The position numbers and the translations under genes were made by a program. From Humibacillus xanthopallidus (GTDB lineage: Bacteria; Actinomycetota; Actinomycetes; Actinomycetales; Dermatophilaceae), in the NCBI RefSeq assembly GCF_006716675.1, contig NZ_VFPM01000002.1:62001-126000 (forward strand): a DNA stretch of 64,000 nucleotides, in the 5' to 3' direction. Below are positions 38,213 to 47,085 of this stretch, one piece after another (position 1 is the stretch's first letter; each line of letters starts with the position of its first letter). The notes under the pieces are model-generated. The model searched no databases and was not told the origin of the DNA. It worked only from the letters and a program-made list of their open reading frames with translations.

Positions 38213-38985
38213 CCGACCAGCCCCGTCCCGCCAGCACGCAGCGCACGGCCATCGTCACCGGAGCCGCCCGCGGCATCGGTGCCGCAGTGGCGAAGCGCCT
38301 CGCCTCCGACGGGTATGCCGTCGCCGTCCTCGACCTCGACGAGTCCGCTTGCGCCGCAGTCGTTTCGGAGATCGAGGCCGCAGGCGGCAAGGGTCTTGCC
38401 GTCGGCGTCGACGTGTCCGACGAAGAAGGTGTCGCCGGTGCCGTCGAGCGCGTCGCCACCGAGCTGGGCGCGCCGACCGTTCTCGTCAACAACGCGGGCA
38501 TCATCCGCGACAACATGCTCTTCAAGATGAGCGTCGACGACTGGGACGCCGTGATGAACGTCCACCTGCGCGGCTCCTTCCTCATGACGCGCGCCACCCA
38601 GAAGCACATGATCGACGCGAAGTTCGGCCGCATCGTCAACCTCAGCTCGACGTCGGCCCTCGGCAACCGCGGCCAGGCGAACTACTCGGCCGCCAAGGCC
38701 GGCCTGCAGGGCTTCACGAAGACCCTCGCCATCGAGCTCGGCAAGTTCGGCGTCACGGCCAACGCGATCGCCCCGGGCTTCATCGCGACCGACATGACGC
38801 GCCAGACGGCCGAGCGCATGGGCATCACCTTCGAGCAGTTCCTCGAGGGCGCGGCCAAGGAGATCCCCGTCGCCCGCGTCGGCCAGCCGGAGGACATCGC
38901 CGCCACGGCCTCCTTCCTCGCCAGCGACGAGGCGGGCTTCGTCTCCGGCCAGGTCATCTATGTCGCTGGCGGCCCGAAAGCCTGA
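38209..38985 (+). CDS. SDR, FabG-like 3-oxoacyl reductase/3-hydroxyacyl-CoA dehydrogenase
   Basis: 258 residues. TGAARGIGAAVAKRLAS, DVDVSDEEGV, LVNNAGIIRDNMLFKM, the catalytic Ser in NLSSTSALGN and YSAAKAGLQGFTKTLA match FabG. In this setting it more likely acts in catabolism on 3-hydroxyacyl-CoA than in fatty-acid synthesis, because its neighbours are acyl-CoA dehydrogenases. It overlaps the previous gene by 4 bases. Confidence 0.9.
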   Translation: MTDQPRPASTQRTAIVTGAARGIGAAVAKRLASDGYAVAVLDLDESACAAVVSEIEAAGGKGLAVGVDVSDEEGVAGAVERVATELGAPTVLVNNAGIIRDNMLFKMSVDDWDAVMNVHLRGSFLMTRATQKHMIDAKFGRIVNLSSTSALGNRGQANYSAAKAGLQGFTKTLAIELGKFGVTANAIAPGFIATDMTRQTAERMGITFEQFLEGAAKEIPVARVGQPEDIAATASFLASDEAGFVSGQVIYVAGGPKA

Positions 38986-38986
38986 C

Positions 38987-40045
38987 GTGGCAGACCTCCC
39001 CGACGACAGCGCGACCCCCCAGGACCCTCCTGGCCTGCCCCTGGGCCGGCTCGGCGACTTCCTCGAGCGGGAGGCGCCGGGACTGCTCTCCGGCCCGATC
39101 TCGGGGCGCGTCATCGCCGGCGGCAAGTCCAACCTCACCTACGAGGTCGGCGACGGGCGGCGCACGGTCATCGTGCGGCGTCCGCCGCTCGGCCACGTGC
39201 TCGCCACGGCCCACGACATGGTGCGTGAGCACCGCGTCATCACGGCTCTGCACGACACCGCGGTCCCCGTCCCCGAGACGTATGCCGTGTGCCCGGGTGA
39301 CGAGGTCATCGGCGCGCCGTTCTACGTCATGGAGCGCGTCGAGGGCACGCCGTATCGCCTCGCCAGCGAGTTGGAGCCCTTGGGCCCCAGCCGAACTCGG
39401 GCGATCGCCGACAGGATGGTCGACACCCTCGTCGCGCTCCACGCCGTCGACCCGGTGGCTGTGGGGCTCGGCGACTTCGGCCGCCCCGAGGGCTTCCTCG
39501 AGCGACAGGTGCGGCGCTGGAAGCAGCAGCTCGACGCCTCGCGGAGCCGAGAGCTGGCCGGCATCGACGAGCTGCACGCCCGGCTCGCGGCCTCGGTGCC
39601 CGAGCAGGGGCCACCGGCCGTCGTGCACGGTGACTACCGGCTCGACAACCTCCTCGTCCTCGAGCGCGACGGCCGCGACGAGGTGACGGCCGTGCTCGAC
39701 TGGGAGATGGCGACGATCGGCGACCCGCTGACCGATGTCGCCCTGCTCGCCGCCTACCAGTCGTTGCCGCGGATGATGCAGACCAATGCCGTCTCCGACG
39801 TCGCTCTCGCGCCCGGCTTCCCCACGTCGGCAGTGCTGCTCGAGCGCTACGGCGCTGCGAGCGGACGCGACCTCTCGAGCCTGTCGTTCCACCTCGGGCT
39901 CGCCTACTTCAAGCTCGCCGTGATCCTCGAGGGGATCCACTACCGCTACACCCAGGGCCAGACCGTCGGCGCGGGCTTCGAGTCCATCGGGCAGGCCACC
40001 GGCCCGCTCGTCGCCGCCGGTCTGCGCGCACTCGAGGAGGACTGA
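38987..40045 (+). CDS. APH-family phosphotransferase (ACAD10/11- and LvaA-like kinase)
   Basis: 352 residues. Aminoglycoside-phosphotransferase fold with [11 protein letters not shown] (nucleotide loop), [15 protein letters not shown] at 214-221 with the catalytic Asp, and the metal-binding DWE at 238-240 in [12 protein letters not shown]. Proteins of this branch next to acyl-CoA dehydrogenases resemble the kinase half of human ACAD10/ACAD11 and Pseudomonas LvaA, which phosphorylate 4-hydroxyacyl-CoA. Antibiotic resistance is unlikely. GTG 38987 is used; ATG 38960 in frame would overlap the previous gene by 26 bases. Stop and next start share TGATG. Confidence 0.88.
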   Translation: MADLPDDSATPQDPPGLPLGRLGDFLEREAPGLLSGPISGRVIAGGKSNLTYEVGDGRRTVIVRRPPLGHVLATAHDMVREHRVITALHDTAVPVPETYAVCPGDEVIGAPFYVMERVEGTPYRLASELEPLGPSRTRAIADRMVDTLVALHAVDPVAVGLGDFGRPEGFLERQVRRWKQQLDASRSRELAGIDELHARLAASVPEQGPPAVVHGDYRLDNLLVLERDGRDEVTAVLDWEMATIGDPLTDVALLAAYQSLPRMMQTNAVSDVALAPGFPTSAVLLERYGAASGRDLSSLSFHLGLAYFKLAVILEGIHYRYTQGQTVGAGFESIGQATGPLVAAGLRALEED

Positions 40046-41295
40046 TGGACTTCGGATTCGACGCCCGCACCGAGGAGCTGCGCCAGGCTCTCCTCGGCTT
40101 CATGGACGAGCGGATCGTGCCCTCGCTCGCGACCTTCGACGAGCAGGTGACGGCGATGCCCGACTCCTGGGCCTGGAGCACGGCACCGGTGCTCCAGGAC
40201 CTGCGTCGGGAGGCGCGCGACCGGGGTCTCTGGAACGCCTTCCTGCCCGGCGAGCACGGGGCGGGGCTGACCAACCTGCAGTACGCCCCCCTCGCCGAGA
40301 TCACCGGGCGCTGCATCCGGCTCGCGCCGGCGGTGCTCAACTGCGCCGCTCCTGACACCGGCAACATGGAGGTGCTCGCGCAGTTCGGCAGCCCGGAGCA
40401 GCAGGAGCAGTGGCTGAAGCCCTTGCTGCGCGGCGAGATCCGCTCGGCCTTCGCCATGACCGAGCCCGATGTCGCGAGCAGCGACGCCACCAACATCGGC
40501 ACGAGCATCGTGCGCGACGGCGACGACTACGTCATCAACGGCCGCAAGTGGTGGATCACCGGGGCGATGAACCCCGAGTGCTCGATCTTCATCGTCATGG
40601 GCAAGACCGACCCGACCGCCGACCGCCACCGCCAGCAGTCGATGATCCTCGTGCCCCGAGACGCCCCAGGGGTCGAGATCGTGCGGGGCATGGAGGTCTT
40701 CGGCTACGACGACCACGACCACGGCGGCCACGCGGAGCTGCGCTTCACCGACGTGCGCGTGCCGGCGCGCAACCTCATCGGCGAGGAGGGCACCGGCTTC
40801 GCCATCGCCCAGGCTCGGCTCGGGCCCGGGCGCATCCACCACTGCATGCGCTCGATCGGCCTGGCGGAGGTGGCGATCGAGGCGATGTGCCGCCGCGCCT
40901 CCGAGCGCGTCGCCTTCGGCCGCCCCCTCGCCGAGCAGGGTGTCGTGCGCGACTGGATCGCCGAGTCGCGGGTGCGGGTCGAGCAGCTGCGCCTGCTCGT
41001 GCTCAAGACGGCCTGGCTCATGGACACCGTCGGCAACAAGGGCGCGCACACCGAGATCCAGGCGATCAAGATCGCGACCCCGAGGACCGTCGAGTGGATT
41101 CTCGACAAGGCGATCCAGACGCACGGCGCCGCGGGCCTCAGCCAGGACACCGAGCTCGCCATCGCCTTCGCCGGCGTCCGCACGCTGCGCTTCGCCGACG
41201 GGCCCGACGAGGTGCACAAGAACGCACTGGCCAAGGCCGAGCTGCGCAAGCACGCCACCCCGGCCGCCGTGGCCGCCACGAAAGAGAAGAGCTGA
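40045..41295 (+). CDS. acyl-CoA dehydrogenase family protein, ACAD10/11 (LvaC)-like
   Basis: 416 residues with the full ACAD fold: [16 protein letters not shown] and [15 protein letters not shown] (FAD site), [13 protein letters not shown]. At the place where ordinary acyl-CoA dehydrogenases have IYEGT with catalytic Glu, this has ADGPDEVH (384-391), as in human ACAD10/11. In that branch the enzyme removes a 4-phosphate group from acyl-CoA rather than dehydrogenating it. The kinase gene directly upstream supports this. The function is inferred from the family. Confidence 0.88.
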   Translation: MDFGFDARTEELRQALLGFMDERIVPSLATFDEQVTAMPDSWAWSTAPVLQDLRREARDRGLWNAFLPGEHGAGLTNLQYAPLAEITGRCIRLAPAVLNCAAPDTGNMEVLAQFGSPEQQEQWLKPLLRGEIRSAFAMTEPDVASSDATNIGTSIVRDGDDYVINGRKWWITGAMNPECSIFIVMGKTDPTADRHRQQSMILVPRDAPGVEIVRGMEVFGYDDHDHGGHAELRFTDVRVPARNLIGEEGTGFAIAQARLGPGRIHHCMRSIGLAEVAIEAMCRRASERVAFGRPLAEQGVVRDWIAESRVRVEQLRLLVLKTAWLMDTVGNKGAHTEIQAIKIATPRTVEWILDKAIQTHGAAGLSQDTELAIAFAGVRTLRFADGPDEVHKNALAKAELRKHATPAAVAATKEKS

Positions 41296-41296
41296 G

Positions 41297-42466
41297 ATGG
41301 ACCTCAACCTGTCGGCCGAGGAACGCGACATCCGCGACTGGGTGCGCACGTTCGTCACCAAGGAGCTCATGCCGCTCGAGCAGCAGGTGCTCACCCGCGA
41401 GCGCCGCGGCGAGCGCGGAGTCACCCCGGACGAGCTGACGGCGTTGCAGGACAAGGCGAAGGCGGCCGGCTTCTTCGGCATCCAGACGCCGGAGAGCCAC
41501 GGCGGCATGGGCCTCGGAGCCGTCATGTCGGCGCTCATCCAGGTCGAGCTCGGGCGCACCTTCGTGCCGTTCCGCTTCGCCGGCGAGGCCGACAACATCC
41601 TCTTCAGCGCGACCGAGGAGCAGCAGGAGCGCTACCTCGTGCCGACGATCAACGGCGACAAGAAGTCGTGCTTCGCCATCACCGAGCCCGGCGCCGGCTC
41701 GGACGCCCGGGCCATCCGCACGAGCGCCCGCCGCGAGGGTGACGAGTGGGTCATCAACGGCGAGAAGACCTTCATCACCGGCGGCAACGAGGCCGACTTC
41801 GTCATGGTCTTCGCCGTGACCGACAAGGAGAAGGGCGCCGACGGTGGCGTCACGTGCTTCCTCGTCGACCGGGACCGCGGCTGGACGAGCACGCCGATCG
41901 ACACGATGGGCGAGTGGGGCCCGGCCGCCCTCGTCTTCGACGACGTCCGCGTGCCGCACTCTGCGATCCTCGGCGAGGAGGGGCGCGGCTTCGAGCTCGC
42001 GATGCGGTGGATCGGCAAGGGCCGCTACATGCTGCCCGCCAACGCGATCGGCTCGTGCGAGCGCCTCGTCGAGATGGGCATGGAGTGGGCGCGCAACCGC
42101 GTCACCTTCGGCCAGCCCATCGCCGAGCGCCAGGCGATCCAGTGGATGGTGGCCGACTCGGCCGTGGAGATCGAGGCGCTGCGGTGGCTCGTGCTCACCG
42201 CTGCCTGGCAGGTCGACAACGGCATCGACTCGCGACAGTCCCAGTCGATGGCCAAGCTCTTCGGTGGCGTCAAGGCCAACGAGATCGTCGACCGCGTGCT
42301 CCAGATGCACGGCGGCATGGGCTACACCCGCGAGCTGCCGATCGAGCGGTGGTACCGCGAGCTGCGCCTGCTGCGCATCTACGAGGGCACCGACGAGATC
42401 CAGCGCCGCACCATCGCCCGCAACCTGCTCAAGGGCCACGCCTCCGTGCGCGGCCACCTCGGGTAG
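41297..42466 (+). CDS. acyl-CoA dehydrogenase
   Basis: 389 residues. CFAITEPGAGSDARAIRTSA, INGEKTFITGGNEADFVMVF, and the C-terminal MHGGMGYTRELPIERWYRELRLLRIYEGTDEIQ with catalytic Glu363 show a normal flavin acyl-CoA dehydrogenase that introduces the 2,3-double bond. It starts 1 base after the previous stop region and ends the operon, followed by a hairpin at 42489-42525. Electron acceptor ETF genes are not in the window. Confidence 0.93.
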   Translation: MDLNLSAEERDIRDWVRTFVTKELMPLEQQVLTRERRGERGVTPDELTALQDKAKAAGFFGIQTPESHGGMGLGAVMSALIQVELGRTFVPFRFAGEADNILFSATEEQQERYLVPTINGDKKSCFAITEPGAGSDARAIRTSARREGDEWVINGEKTFITGGNEADFVMVFAVTDKEKGADGGVTCFLVDRDRGWTSTPIDTMGEWGPAALVFDDVRVPHSAILGEEGRGFELAMRWIGKGRYMLPANAIGSCERLVEMGMEWARNRVTFGQPIAERQAIQWMVADSAVEIEALRWLVLTAAWQVDNGIDSRQSQSMAKLFGGVKANEIVDRVLQMHGGMGYTRELPIERWYRELRLLRIYEGTDEIQRRTIARNLLKGHASVRGHLG

Positions 42467-42488
42467 CCGGCGTCCTTCGCGTCCCCCA

Positions 42489-42525
42489 CCGGACGGCATA
42501 CGGGCCCCGGCTGTATGCCGTCCGG
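42489..42525. terminator. hairpin after the acyl-CoA dehydrogenase operon
   Basis: CCGGACGGCATAC (42489-42501) and GTATGCCGTCCGG (42513-42525) are exact complements with an 11-base loop, 22 bases after the stop. Both arms carry the over-represented GGCATAC motif in an extended form shared with the 31 kb repeats. Confidence 0.75.
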
Positions 42526-42685
42526 CGTGCTCTCCGGGTCGCCCGCAGCGCGCGTCCGGCGGGCATTGCCAACACCGCGACCCTCGACACGAGGTCTTGC
42601 GTCATCCCCGGCCCCGTGGCAGGGTCGAAGATCTGAGCGGTTCAACCACAGTGCCGACTCCGTCACCGATCACCGGAGATGAGTC

Positions 42686-43579
42686 ATGGCACCAGTGCGT
42701 GTGGTTGCGACTGCAACCCCCCAGACCACCGGCCCCGAAACCGCCCCTGAGATCGCCACCGGCGCGACGACTGCGGGAGCCGAGTCCGCGACCGCGGCCC
42801 TGCACGCCGAGCGCGACGCGGAGACCGACGGGCTGTTCGCCGCCCTCGCCGAGGCCCCCGACGGACGTGCGAGGGCCGCGGTCCTCGAGCGGCTCGTCCT
42901 GCTCTACCTCGACCTCTGCGGGTCGATGGCCTCCCGCTACGACGGGCGCGGCATCGAGCACGACGACCTCGAGCAGGTCGCCCGTCTGGCGCTCGTCAAG
43001 GCGATCGACCGCTACGTGCCCGGGCAGGGGCCGTCGTTCGCGGCGTTCGCGGTGCCGACCATCTCGGGCGAGCTCAAGCGGCACTTCCGCGACCGCGGGT
43101 GGATGGTGCGCCCGCCACGGCGCCTGCAGGAGATGCGGGTGCAGGTGCAGTCGTGCCGCAACCGCCTCGAGCAGGAGTCCGGTCACAGCCCGAGCGACGC
43201 CGAGGTGGCGCGGGCGCTGGGCGTGAGCCGCGCCGCGGTCAAGGAGGCGGTGGCGGCGGCGAGCAGCTTCCACCCGACCTCGCTCGATGCCGGCACGACC
43301 GACGACGAGTCGGGCTCGGTCGCCCACCTGCTCGGCGACGACGACGAGTCGCTGGCCAGGGTCGACGACCGCGTGTGCCTGGGGGAGGCTCTCGCGGGGC
43401 TCGACGAGCAGGAGCGGTCGCTGCTCGCCCTTCGCTACGTCGACGAGCTGACCCAGCGCGAGATCGGGCTGCGGCTCGGGATCAGCCAGATGCAGGTGTC
43501 GCGCGCGCTGCGGCGTCTCGTGGCACGCCTGCGCGTCGACCTCGCCGACGACGCGACATCCGACCGACGCGCCTCCTGA
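42686..43579 (+). CDS. sigma-70 family sigma factor, SigF/SigB type (group 3)
   Basis: 297 residues. The first about 45 are low-complexity Ala/Thr. Region 2 includes DLEQVARLALVKAIDRYVPG and FAAFAVPTISGELKRHFRDRGW; region 3 has RRLQEMRVQVQ; region 4 is LDEQERSLLALRYVDELTQREIGLRLGISQMQVSRALRRLVARL. This is the stress/development B/F/G class normally controlled by an anti-sigma kinase, but none is encoded nearby. It is followed by two tandem hairpins. The targets are unknown. Confidence 0.92.
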   Translation: MAPVRVVATATPQTTGPETAPEIATGATTAGAESATAALHAERDAETDGLFAALAEAPDGRARAAVLERLVLLYLDLCGSMASRYDGRGIEHDDLEQVARLALVKAIDRYVPGQGPSFAAFAVPTISGELKRHFRDRGWMVRPPRRLQEMRVQVQSCRNRLEQESGHSPSDAEVARALGVSRAAVKEAVAAASSFHPTSLDAGTTDDESGSVAHLLGDDDESLARVDDRVCLGEALAGLDEQERSLLALRYVDELTQREIGLRLGISQMQVSRALRRLVARLRVDLADDATSDRRAS

Positions 43580-43594
43580 GCCCTGCTCCCCGCT

Positions 43595-43707
43595 GGGAAA
43601 CTGAGCACTCGACCAGCCCGTGAGTCGAGTGCTCACTTCCCGACGGTGTGTCCCTGTCGGAAACTGAGCACTCGACCAGCTCGTCAGTCGAGTGCTCACT
43701 TCCCGAC
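43595..43707. repeat. two tandem near-identical hairpins, 63-base period
   Basis: GGGAAACTGAGCACTCGAC pairs with GTCGAGTGCTCACTTCCC (43595-43641), and a copy follows at 43656-43707 with an extra GTCGG/CCGAC. Stems are about 18-20 bp with 10-base loops CAGCCCGTGA and CAGCTCGTCA. They follow the sigma-factor stop by 15 bases and share GAGCACTC with the purF-purM palindrome. Confidence 0.85.
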
Positions 43708-43828
43708 GGGGTCTGCATGGGCGACACCGCCCGACCCGCGCTGTTGGAGCCGGACGGCGCCTCACCTGTGGCCTACCCACGTGGCGCCATCGGAGTCGTC
43801 CGGGAGCGATCTGATATCGGGCGCCGGG

Positions 43829-44521
43829 TCAGCGGGCCGCGGGCTCGGTGCTGAGCCACTGCTCGCCTGCGAGGGCGCGGCCCACCAGCCCCGTGCCCGC
43901 CGTCCCGAGCAGGGTCGCGGCGGCGAAGTCGGCAGCGAGCCCGTCGAACGTCGCGATGTGGCGCAGCATCGAGTGCGTGCCGCCGATGACGGTCACATGA
44001 GCCACCCGGGCCCGCGTGGCGAGCTGCCGCGCCACCTGCTCGGCGATCTCGGGTCGGGCGATCCGGTCGCGGTCACCGTGCACGACGAGCACGTCGCGTC
44101 CTGACAGGTCTGTCGCGCCGTCGGTCGGATAGAGCCACGGTGCGAGCGCGACGACGGCACGCACGGCCGGGTGGGAGCCCGCCAGCAGGGCAGCCCGCCC
44201 ACCGAGCGAGTGGCCCACGAGGCATACGGGAAGGTCGGGGCCGAAGCGCTCGGCCACCCGGGTCAGCGCCCACCGCACGTCGTCGACCGGGGTGGCGCGG
44301 GAGTCCCAGCCCCGCGAAGTGTTGAGGAGGCGCTGCACGACGAGGGCCGGCGCGGTGCGGGCGACCCTGGCGGCCACGGGCACCATGCGCAGGACCGAGA
44401 GCTGGGCCGCGCTCACCGGCATCCGCTCGCGACGCGCGGCCCCACCGTGGAGGACGAGCACGAGGCCCTGCGGCCGGTCCGGCACGTGGGTGTCGACGAG
44501 GCGGGGTCGCAGTTCGCTCAC
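43829..44521 (-). CDS. alpha/beta hydrolase
   Basis: 230 residues from GTG 44521. GLVLVLHGGAAR is the oxyanion start, VCLVGHSLGGRAALLAG holds the nucleophile Ser, DVLVVHGDRDRIA the acid, and GGTHSMLR the His. It resembles dienelactone-hydrolase-like or small serine hydrolases; the substrate is unknown. GTG start overlaps a region with the ANTAR gene downstream on the same strand separated by 33 bases, so they may be cotranscribed. Confidence 0.82.
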   Translation of the reverse strand: MSELRPRLVDTHVPDRPQGLVLVLHGGAARRERMPVSAAQLSVLRMVPVAARVARTAPALVVQRLLNTSRGWDSRATPVDDVRWALTRVAERFGPDLPVCLVGHSLGGRAALLAGSHPAVRAVVALAPWLYPTDGATDLSGRDVLVVHGDRDRIARPEIAEQVARQLATRARVAHVTVIGGTHSMLRHIATFDGLAADFAAATLLGTAGTGLVGRALAGEQWLSTEPAAR

Positions 44522-44554
44522 GTGCGGGCCGTACCCGATCGGCGCGCGACGGGC

Positions 44555-45379
44555 TTAGGCCTCGCGGCGGTCCTCGTCGTGGCCGCCATGGTCACCCTGC
44601 CCCTCCCGGCCTGCGCTGCTGCGCGCGTCGCGCCGCCCGCCACCGCGGGCGGACAGCGGCAGCTCACCGGTCTCGGCGACGTCGAGCGCCACGTCGCGCA
44701 GCTTGCGGTTGGAGTTCTGGCTCGCCATGCGCAGCAGGTCGAAGGCCTGCTCGCGGGTGACGTGGTGGCGGGTCATGAGCACGCCCATCGCGGTGCCGAT
44801 CTCGCGGTTGCTGACGAGGGCCTTCTGGAGGTTCTCGATCTGGCGCGCGTCGACCGCCGACTGGGCCGCGAGAGCGCCGTGGGTGGCGATCATGAGACCG
44901 ACGAGCACGTCGTCGTCGTCGAACGCGGCACGGGCCCGTGAGTAGATGTTGAGGCCGTGGATGGACTCGTCGTCGGTCTCCTTGAGGAGGCGGTAGGAGA
45001 GCATGCTCTCGACCCCGAGCTCCTGCGAGACCCGGCGGCCGAACTCCGGCCACGTCGTGCAGTGGCGCAGGTCGCTCGGCCGGTAGACGGCGTTGTCGAT
45101 GATCGCGTCGATGCACGGGCCCGAGCCGACGGAGTACTGGATGGCGTCGGCCTCGCAGGCCTTGTCGTCGGTGAGGGCAACCGTCGAGAACTCGCCCTCC
45201 GCGAGGCGCGTGACGCTGGCCCACTCGGCGCGGTCGATGAGCTCGACGGCCATCCGGGCGACCGCCTCCAGGGGGTCGCGGTGGGTCATCTTGCGCAGGT
45301 GGTCGCCGATGTCGCGGAACCGCTCGGCCACCCGGCCGAGGTCCAGCGTCGCCGTGTCGTCCTCGCTGGCCACGAGCAC
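44555..45379 (-). CDS. GAF and ANTAR domain protein
   Basis: 274 residues from GTG 45379, preceded by GAAAGGG. N-terminal GAF sensor (about 20-165: TVALTDDKACEADAIQYSVGSGPCIDAII ... GLNIYSRARAAFDDDDV) and an ANTAR three-helix domain (about 189-239: SNREIGTAMGVLMTRHHVTREQAFDLLRMASQ). ANTAR proteins bind paired small RNA hairpins and prevent transcription termination. The tail is His/Asp/Gly-rich. The ligand and RNA targets are unknown; a canonical hexaloop pair was not seen next to it. Confidence 0.9.
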   Translation of the reverse strand: MLVASEDDTATLDLGRVAERFRDIGDHLRKMTHRDPLEAVARMAVELIDRAEWASVTRLAEGEFSTVALTDDKACEADAIQYSVGSGPCIDAIIDNAVYRPSDLRHCTTWPEFGRRVSQELGVESMLSYRLLKETDDESIHGLNIYSRARAAFDDDDVLVGLMIATHGALAAQSAVDARQIENLQKALVSNREIGTAMGVLMTRHHVTREQAFDLLRMASQNSNRKLRDVALDVAETGELPLSARGGGRRDARSSAGREGQGDHGGHDEDRREA

Positions 45380-45568
45380 CCCTTTCGCTCTCCCTGCCAG
45401 ACCCTAGTCTTGGCCTCGGACATTGGCGACGGTGCCGCGAGGGGGGCGGGGCGCCGGCGCTGGCCAGCACCACGGGTCCGGCGTGAGTCGGGTCTGCGGC
45501 CGCGTCCGCCGTGACCGCCCTGCCCGTGCTGGGTAGGTGCACGCGGCACCCCTCTGGAAGGACCCACC

Positions 45569-46945
45569 CTGTCGATCGACCTCATCTACCTCCTGCTCGG
45601 CGTCGCGCTCCTGCTCGCGGCCGTCCTCCCCGGGGTCCTCGAGCGGTATGCCGTGTCGGCCGCCATGGTGCTGCTCGTCGTCGGCGTCGTGGTGGGCCTG
45701 CTGCCCCTGCCCGAGGGGCTCGACCTCGACCCGGTCGCGATCGGCCCCCAGATCGAGCGGATCACCGAGCTCGCCGTGCTCGTCGCGCTCATGGGCGTGG
45801 GCCTCGCGATCGACCGCCCGCTGCGGTTGCGCGACCGCGCGAGCTGGGCACGCTGGTCACCGACGTGGCGGCTGCTCGCCATCGGCATGCCCATCACCAT
45901 CGCCGGCGTGGCACTGCTCGGCTGGGGCCTCGGCCTCGCACCCGCGGCGGCGCTGCTGCTCGGGGCCGCACTCGCGCCCACCGACCCCGTGCTCGCGGGC
46001 GACGTGCAGGTCGGCGGTCCGCACGTGGGCCCTGCCGAGCCCAAGGCCGAGGGCGACGGTGAGGGCCCGCCCTCCGACGCTGCTGCGCCGGCCGAGGGTG
46101 ACGTCGACGAGGAGGAGGCCGAGGCGGTCGACGAGGAGGACGACGTGCGCTTCGCGCTCACCTCCGAGGCCGGCCTCAACGACGGTCTCGCCTTCCCCTT
46201 CGTCGGGGCGTCGCTGCTCATCGCCGCGGGCACCGCGACGTCGTTCGGCTCGTGGGTGGGCTGGCTCGCCTGGGACCTCGTCGGCAAGGTTCTCATCGCC
46301 GTCGTCCTCGGCACTGCGCTCGGCTGGTTGCTCGGACGCGTCGCCTTCCGCTCGAAGCAGCCCACGCTGCGCCTCGCCGAGCAGGGGGAGCCGCTGCTCG
46401 CGATCGCGGCCCTCGTCATGGCCTACGGCCTCGTCCAGGTGGCGCACGGCTACGGCTTCCTCGGGGTCTTCGCGTGCGGGCTCACCCTCCGGGCCGCCGA
46501 GCGGGGGCACGAGTACCACCGCTCGATGCACGACGTCGTGCAGCGCCTCGAGCGCCTCCTGACGCTCATCATCCTGCTGCTGCTCGGCATGGGCGTCACC
46601 AACGGCCTGCTCGGCGCCCTCGACTGGCGCGGCGTGCTCGTGGCCCTCGCGCTCGTCTTCCTCATCCGTCCCGTTGCCGGCGTCCTCAGCCTGCGGCTGC
46701 GTCCTCGCTCGCCCGACCTGCCGGGCGGGCTCGCCCGCAAGGAAGCGCTCGCCGCGGCGTTCTTCGGCGTGCGCGGCGTGGGTTCGCTCTACTACCTCGC
46801 GTATGCCGCAGGGCACGAGTACTTCCCCGAGGAGCGGTGGCTCTGGTCGACGGTCGCCTTCGCCATCGTCGTCTCGGTCGTCGTGCACGGCGTGCTCGCC
46901 ACGCCCGTCATGGGCTACCTCGAGAGGCGCCGCGCGCTCGCGTGA
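45569..46945 (+). CDS. NhaP/CPA1-type sodium/proton antiporter with apparent CTG start
   Basis: About 458 residues. GVGLAIDRPLRLRD, LLLGAALAPTDPVLAGDVQVG (the ion-binding TDP), DDVRFALTSEAGLNDGLAFPFV (second conserved acidic helix) and FFGVRGVGSLYYLAYA are CPA1 antiporter hallmarks. An unusually acidic loop of about 40 residues lies between. GTG 45653 would delete the first membrane helix (LIYLLLGVALLLAAVLPGVL). The codon stream upstream has no ATG, GTG or TTG back to a stop at 45512, but GGAAGG sits 7 bases before CTG 45569, which is therefore taken as start. A frameshift or base error is the alternative. Confidence 0.85.
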   Translation: MSIDLIYLLLGVALLLAAVLPGVLERYAVSAAMVLLVVGVVVGLLPLPEGLDLDPVAIGPQIERITELAVLVALMGVGLAIDRPLRLRDRASWARWSPTWRLLAIGMPITIAGVALLGWGLGLAPAAALLLGAALAPTDPVLAGDVQVGGPHVGPAEPKAEGDGEGPPSDAAAPAEGDVDEEEAEAVDEEDDVRFALTSEAGLNDGLAFPFVGASLLIAAGTATSFGSWVGWLAWDLVGKVLIAVVLGTALGWLLGRVAFRSKQPTLRLAEQGEPLLAIAALVMAYGLVQVAHGYGFLGVFACGLTLRAAERGHEYHRSMHDVVQRLERLLTLIILLLLGMGVTNGLLGALDWRGVLVALALVFLIRPVAGVLSLRLRPRSPDLPGGLARKEALAAAFFGVRGVGSLYYLAYAAGHEYFPEERWLWSTVAFAIVVSVVVHGVLATPVMGYLERRRALA

Positions 46946-47085
46946 GGTCTCGATAATCCGTTCCGAGATGCTTCAAGACGTTTGACATGGTCTGGGGACT
47001 TTCGGCCCTGCCCGGTGCCTCGAGGGGTTTCTAGCGTGGAACTGACGGAACACGTCAGCATCGAGACTCGCTAGGGGTGGGAACC

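Noticed and set aside
38987..40045. Aminoglycoside resistance kinase
   Set aside because: The gene is locked in an acyl-CoA operon and matches the ACAD10/11-LvaA branch.
43595..43707. ANTAR antitermination target (paired hairpins)
   Set aside because: Loops have ten bases rather than six and stems are too long; they also lie on the far side of the hydrolase gene.
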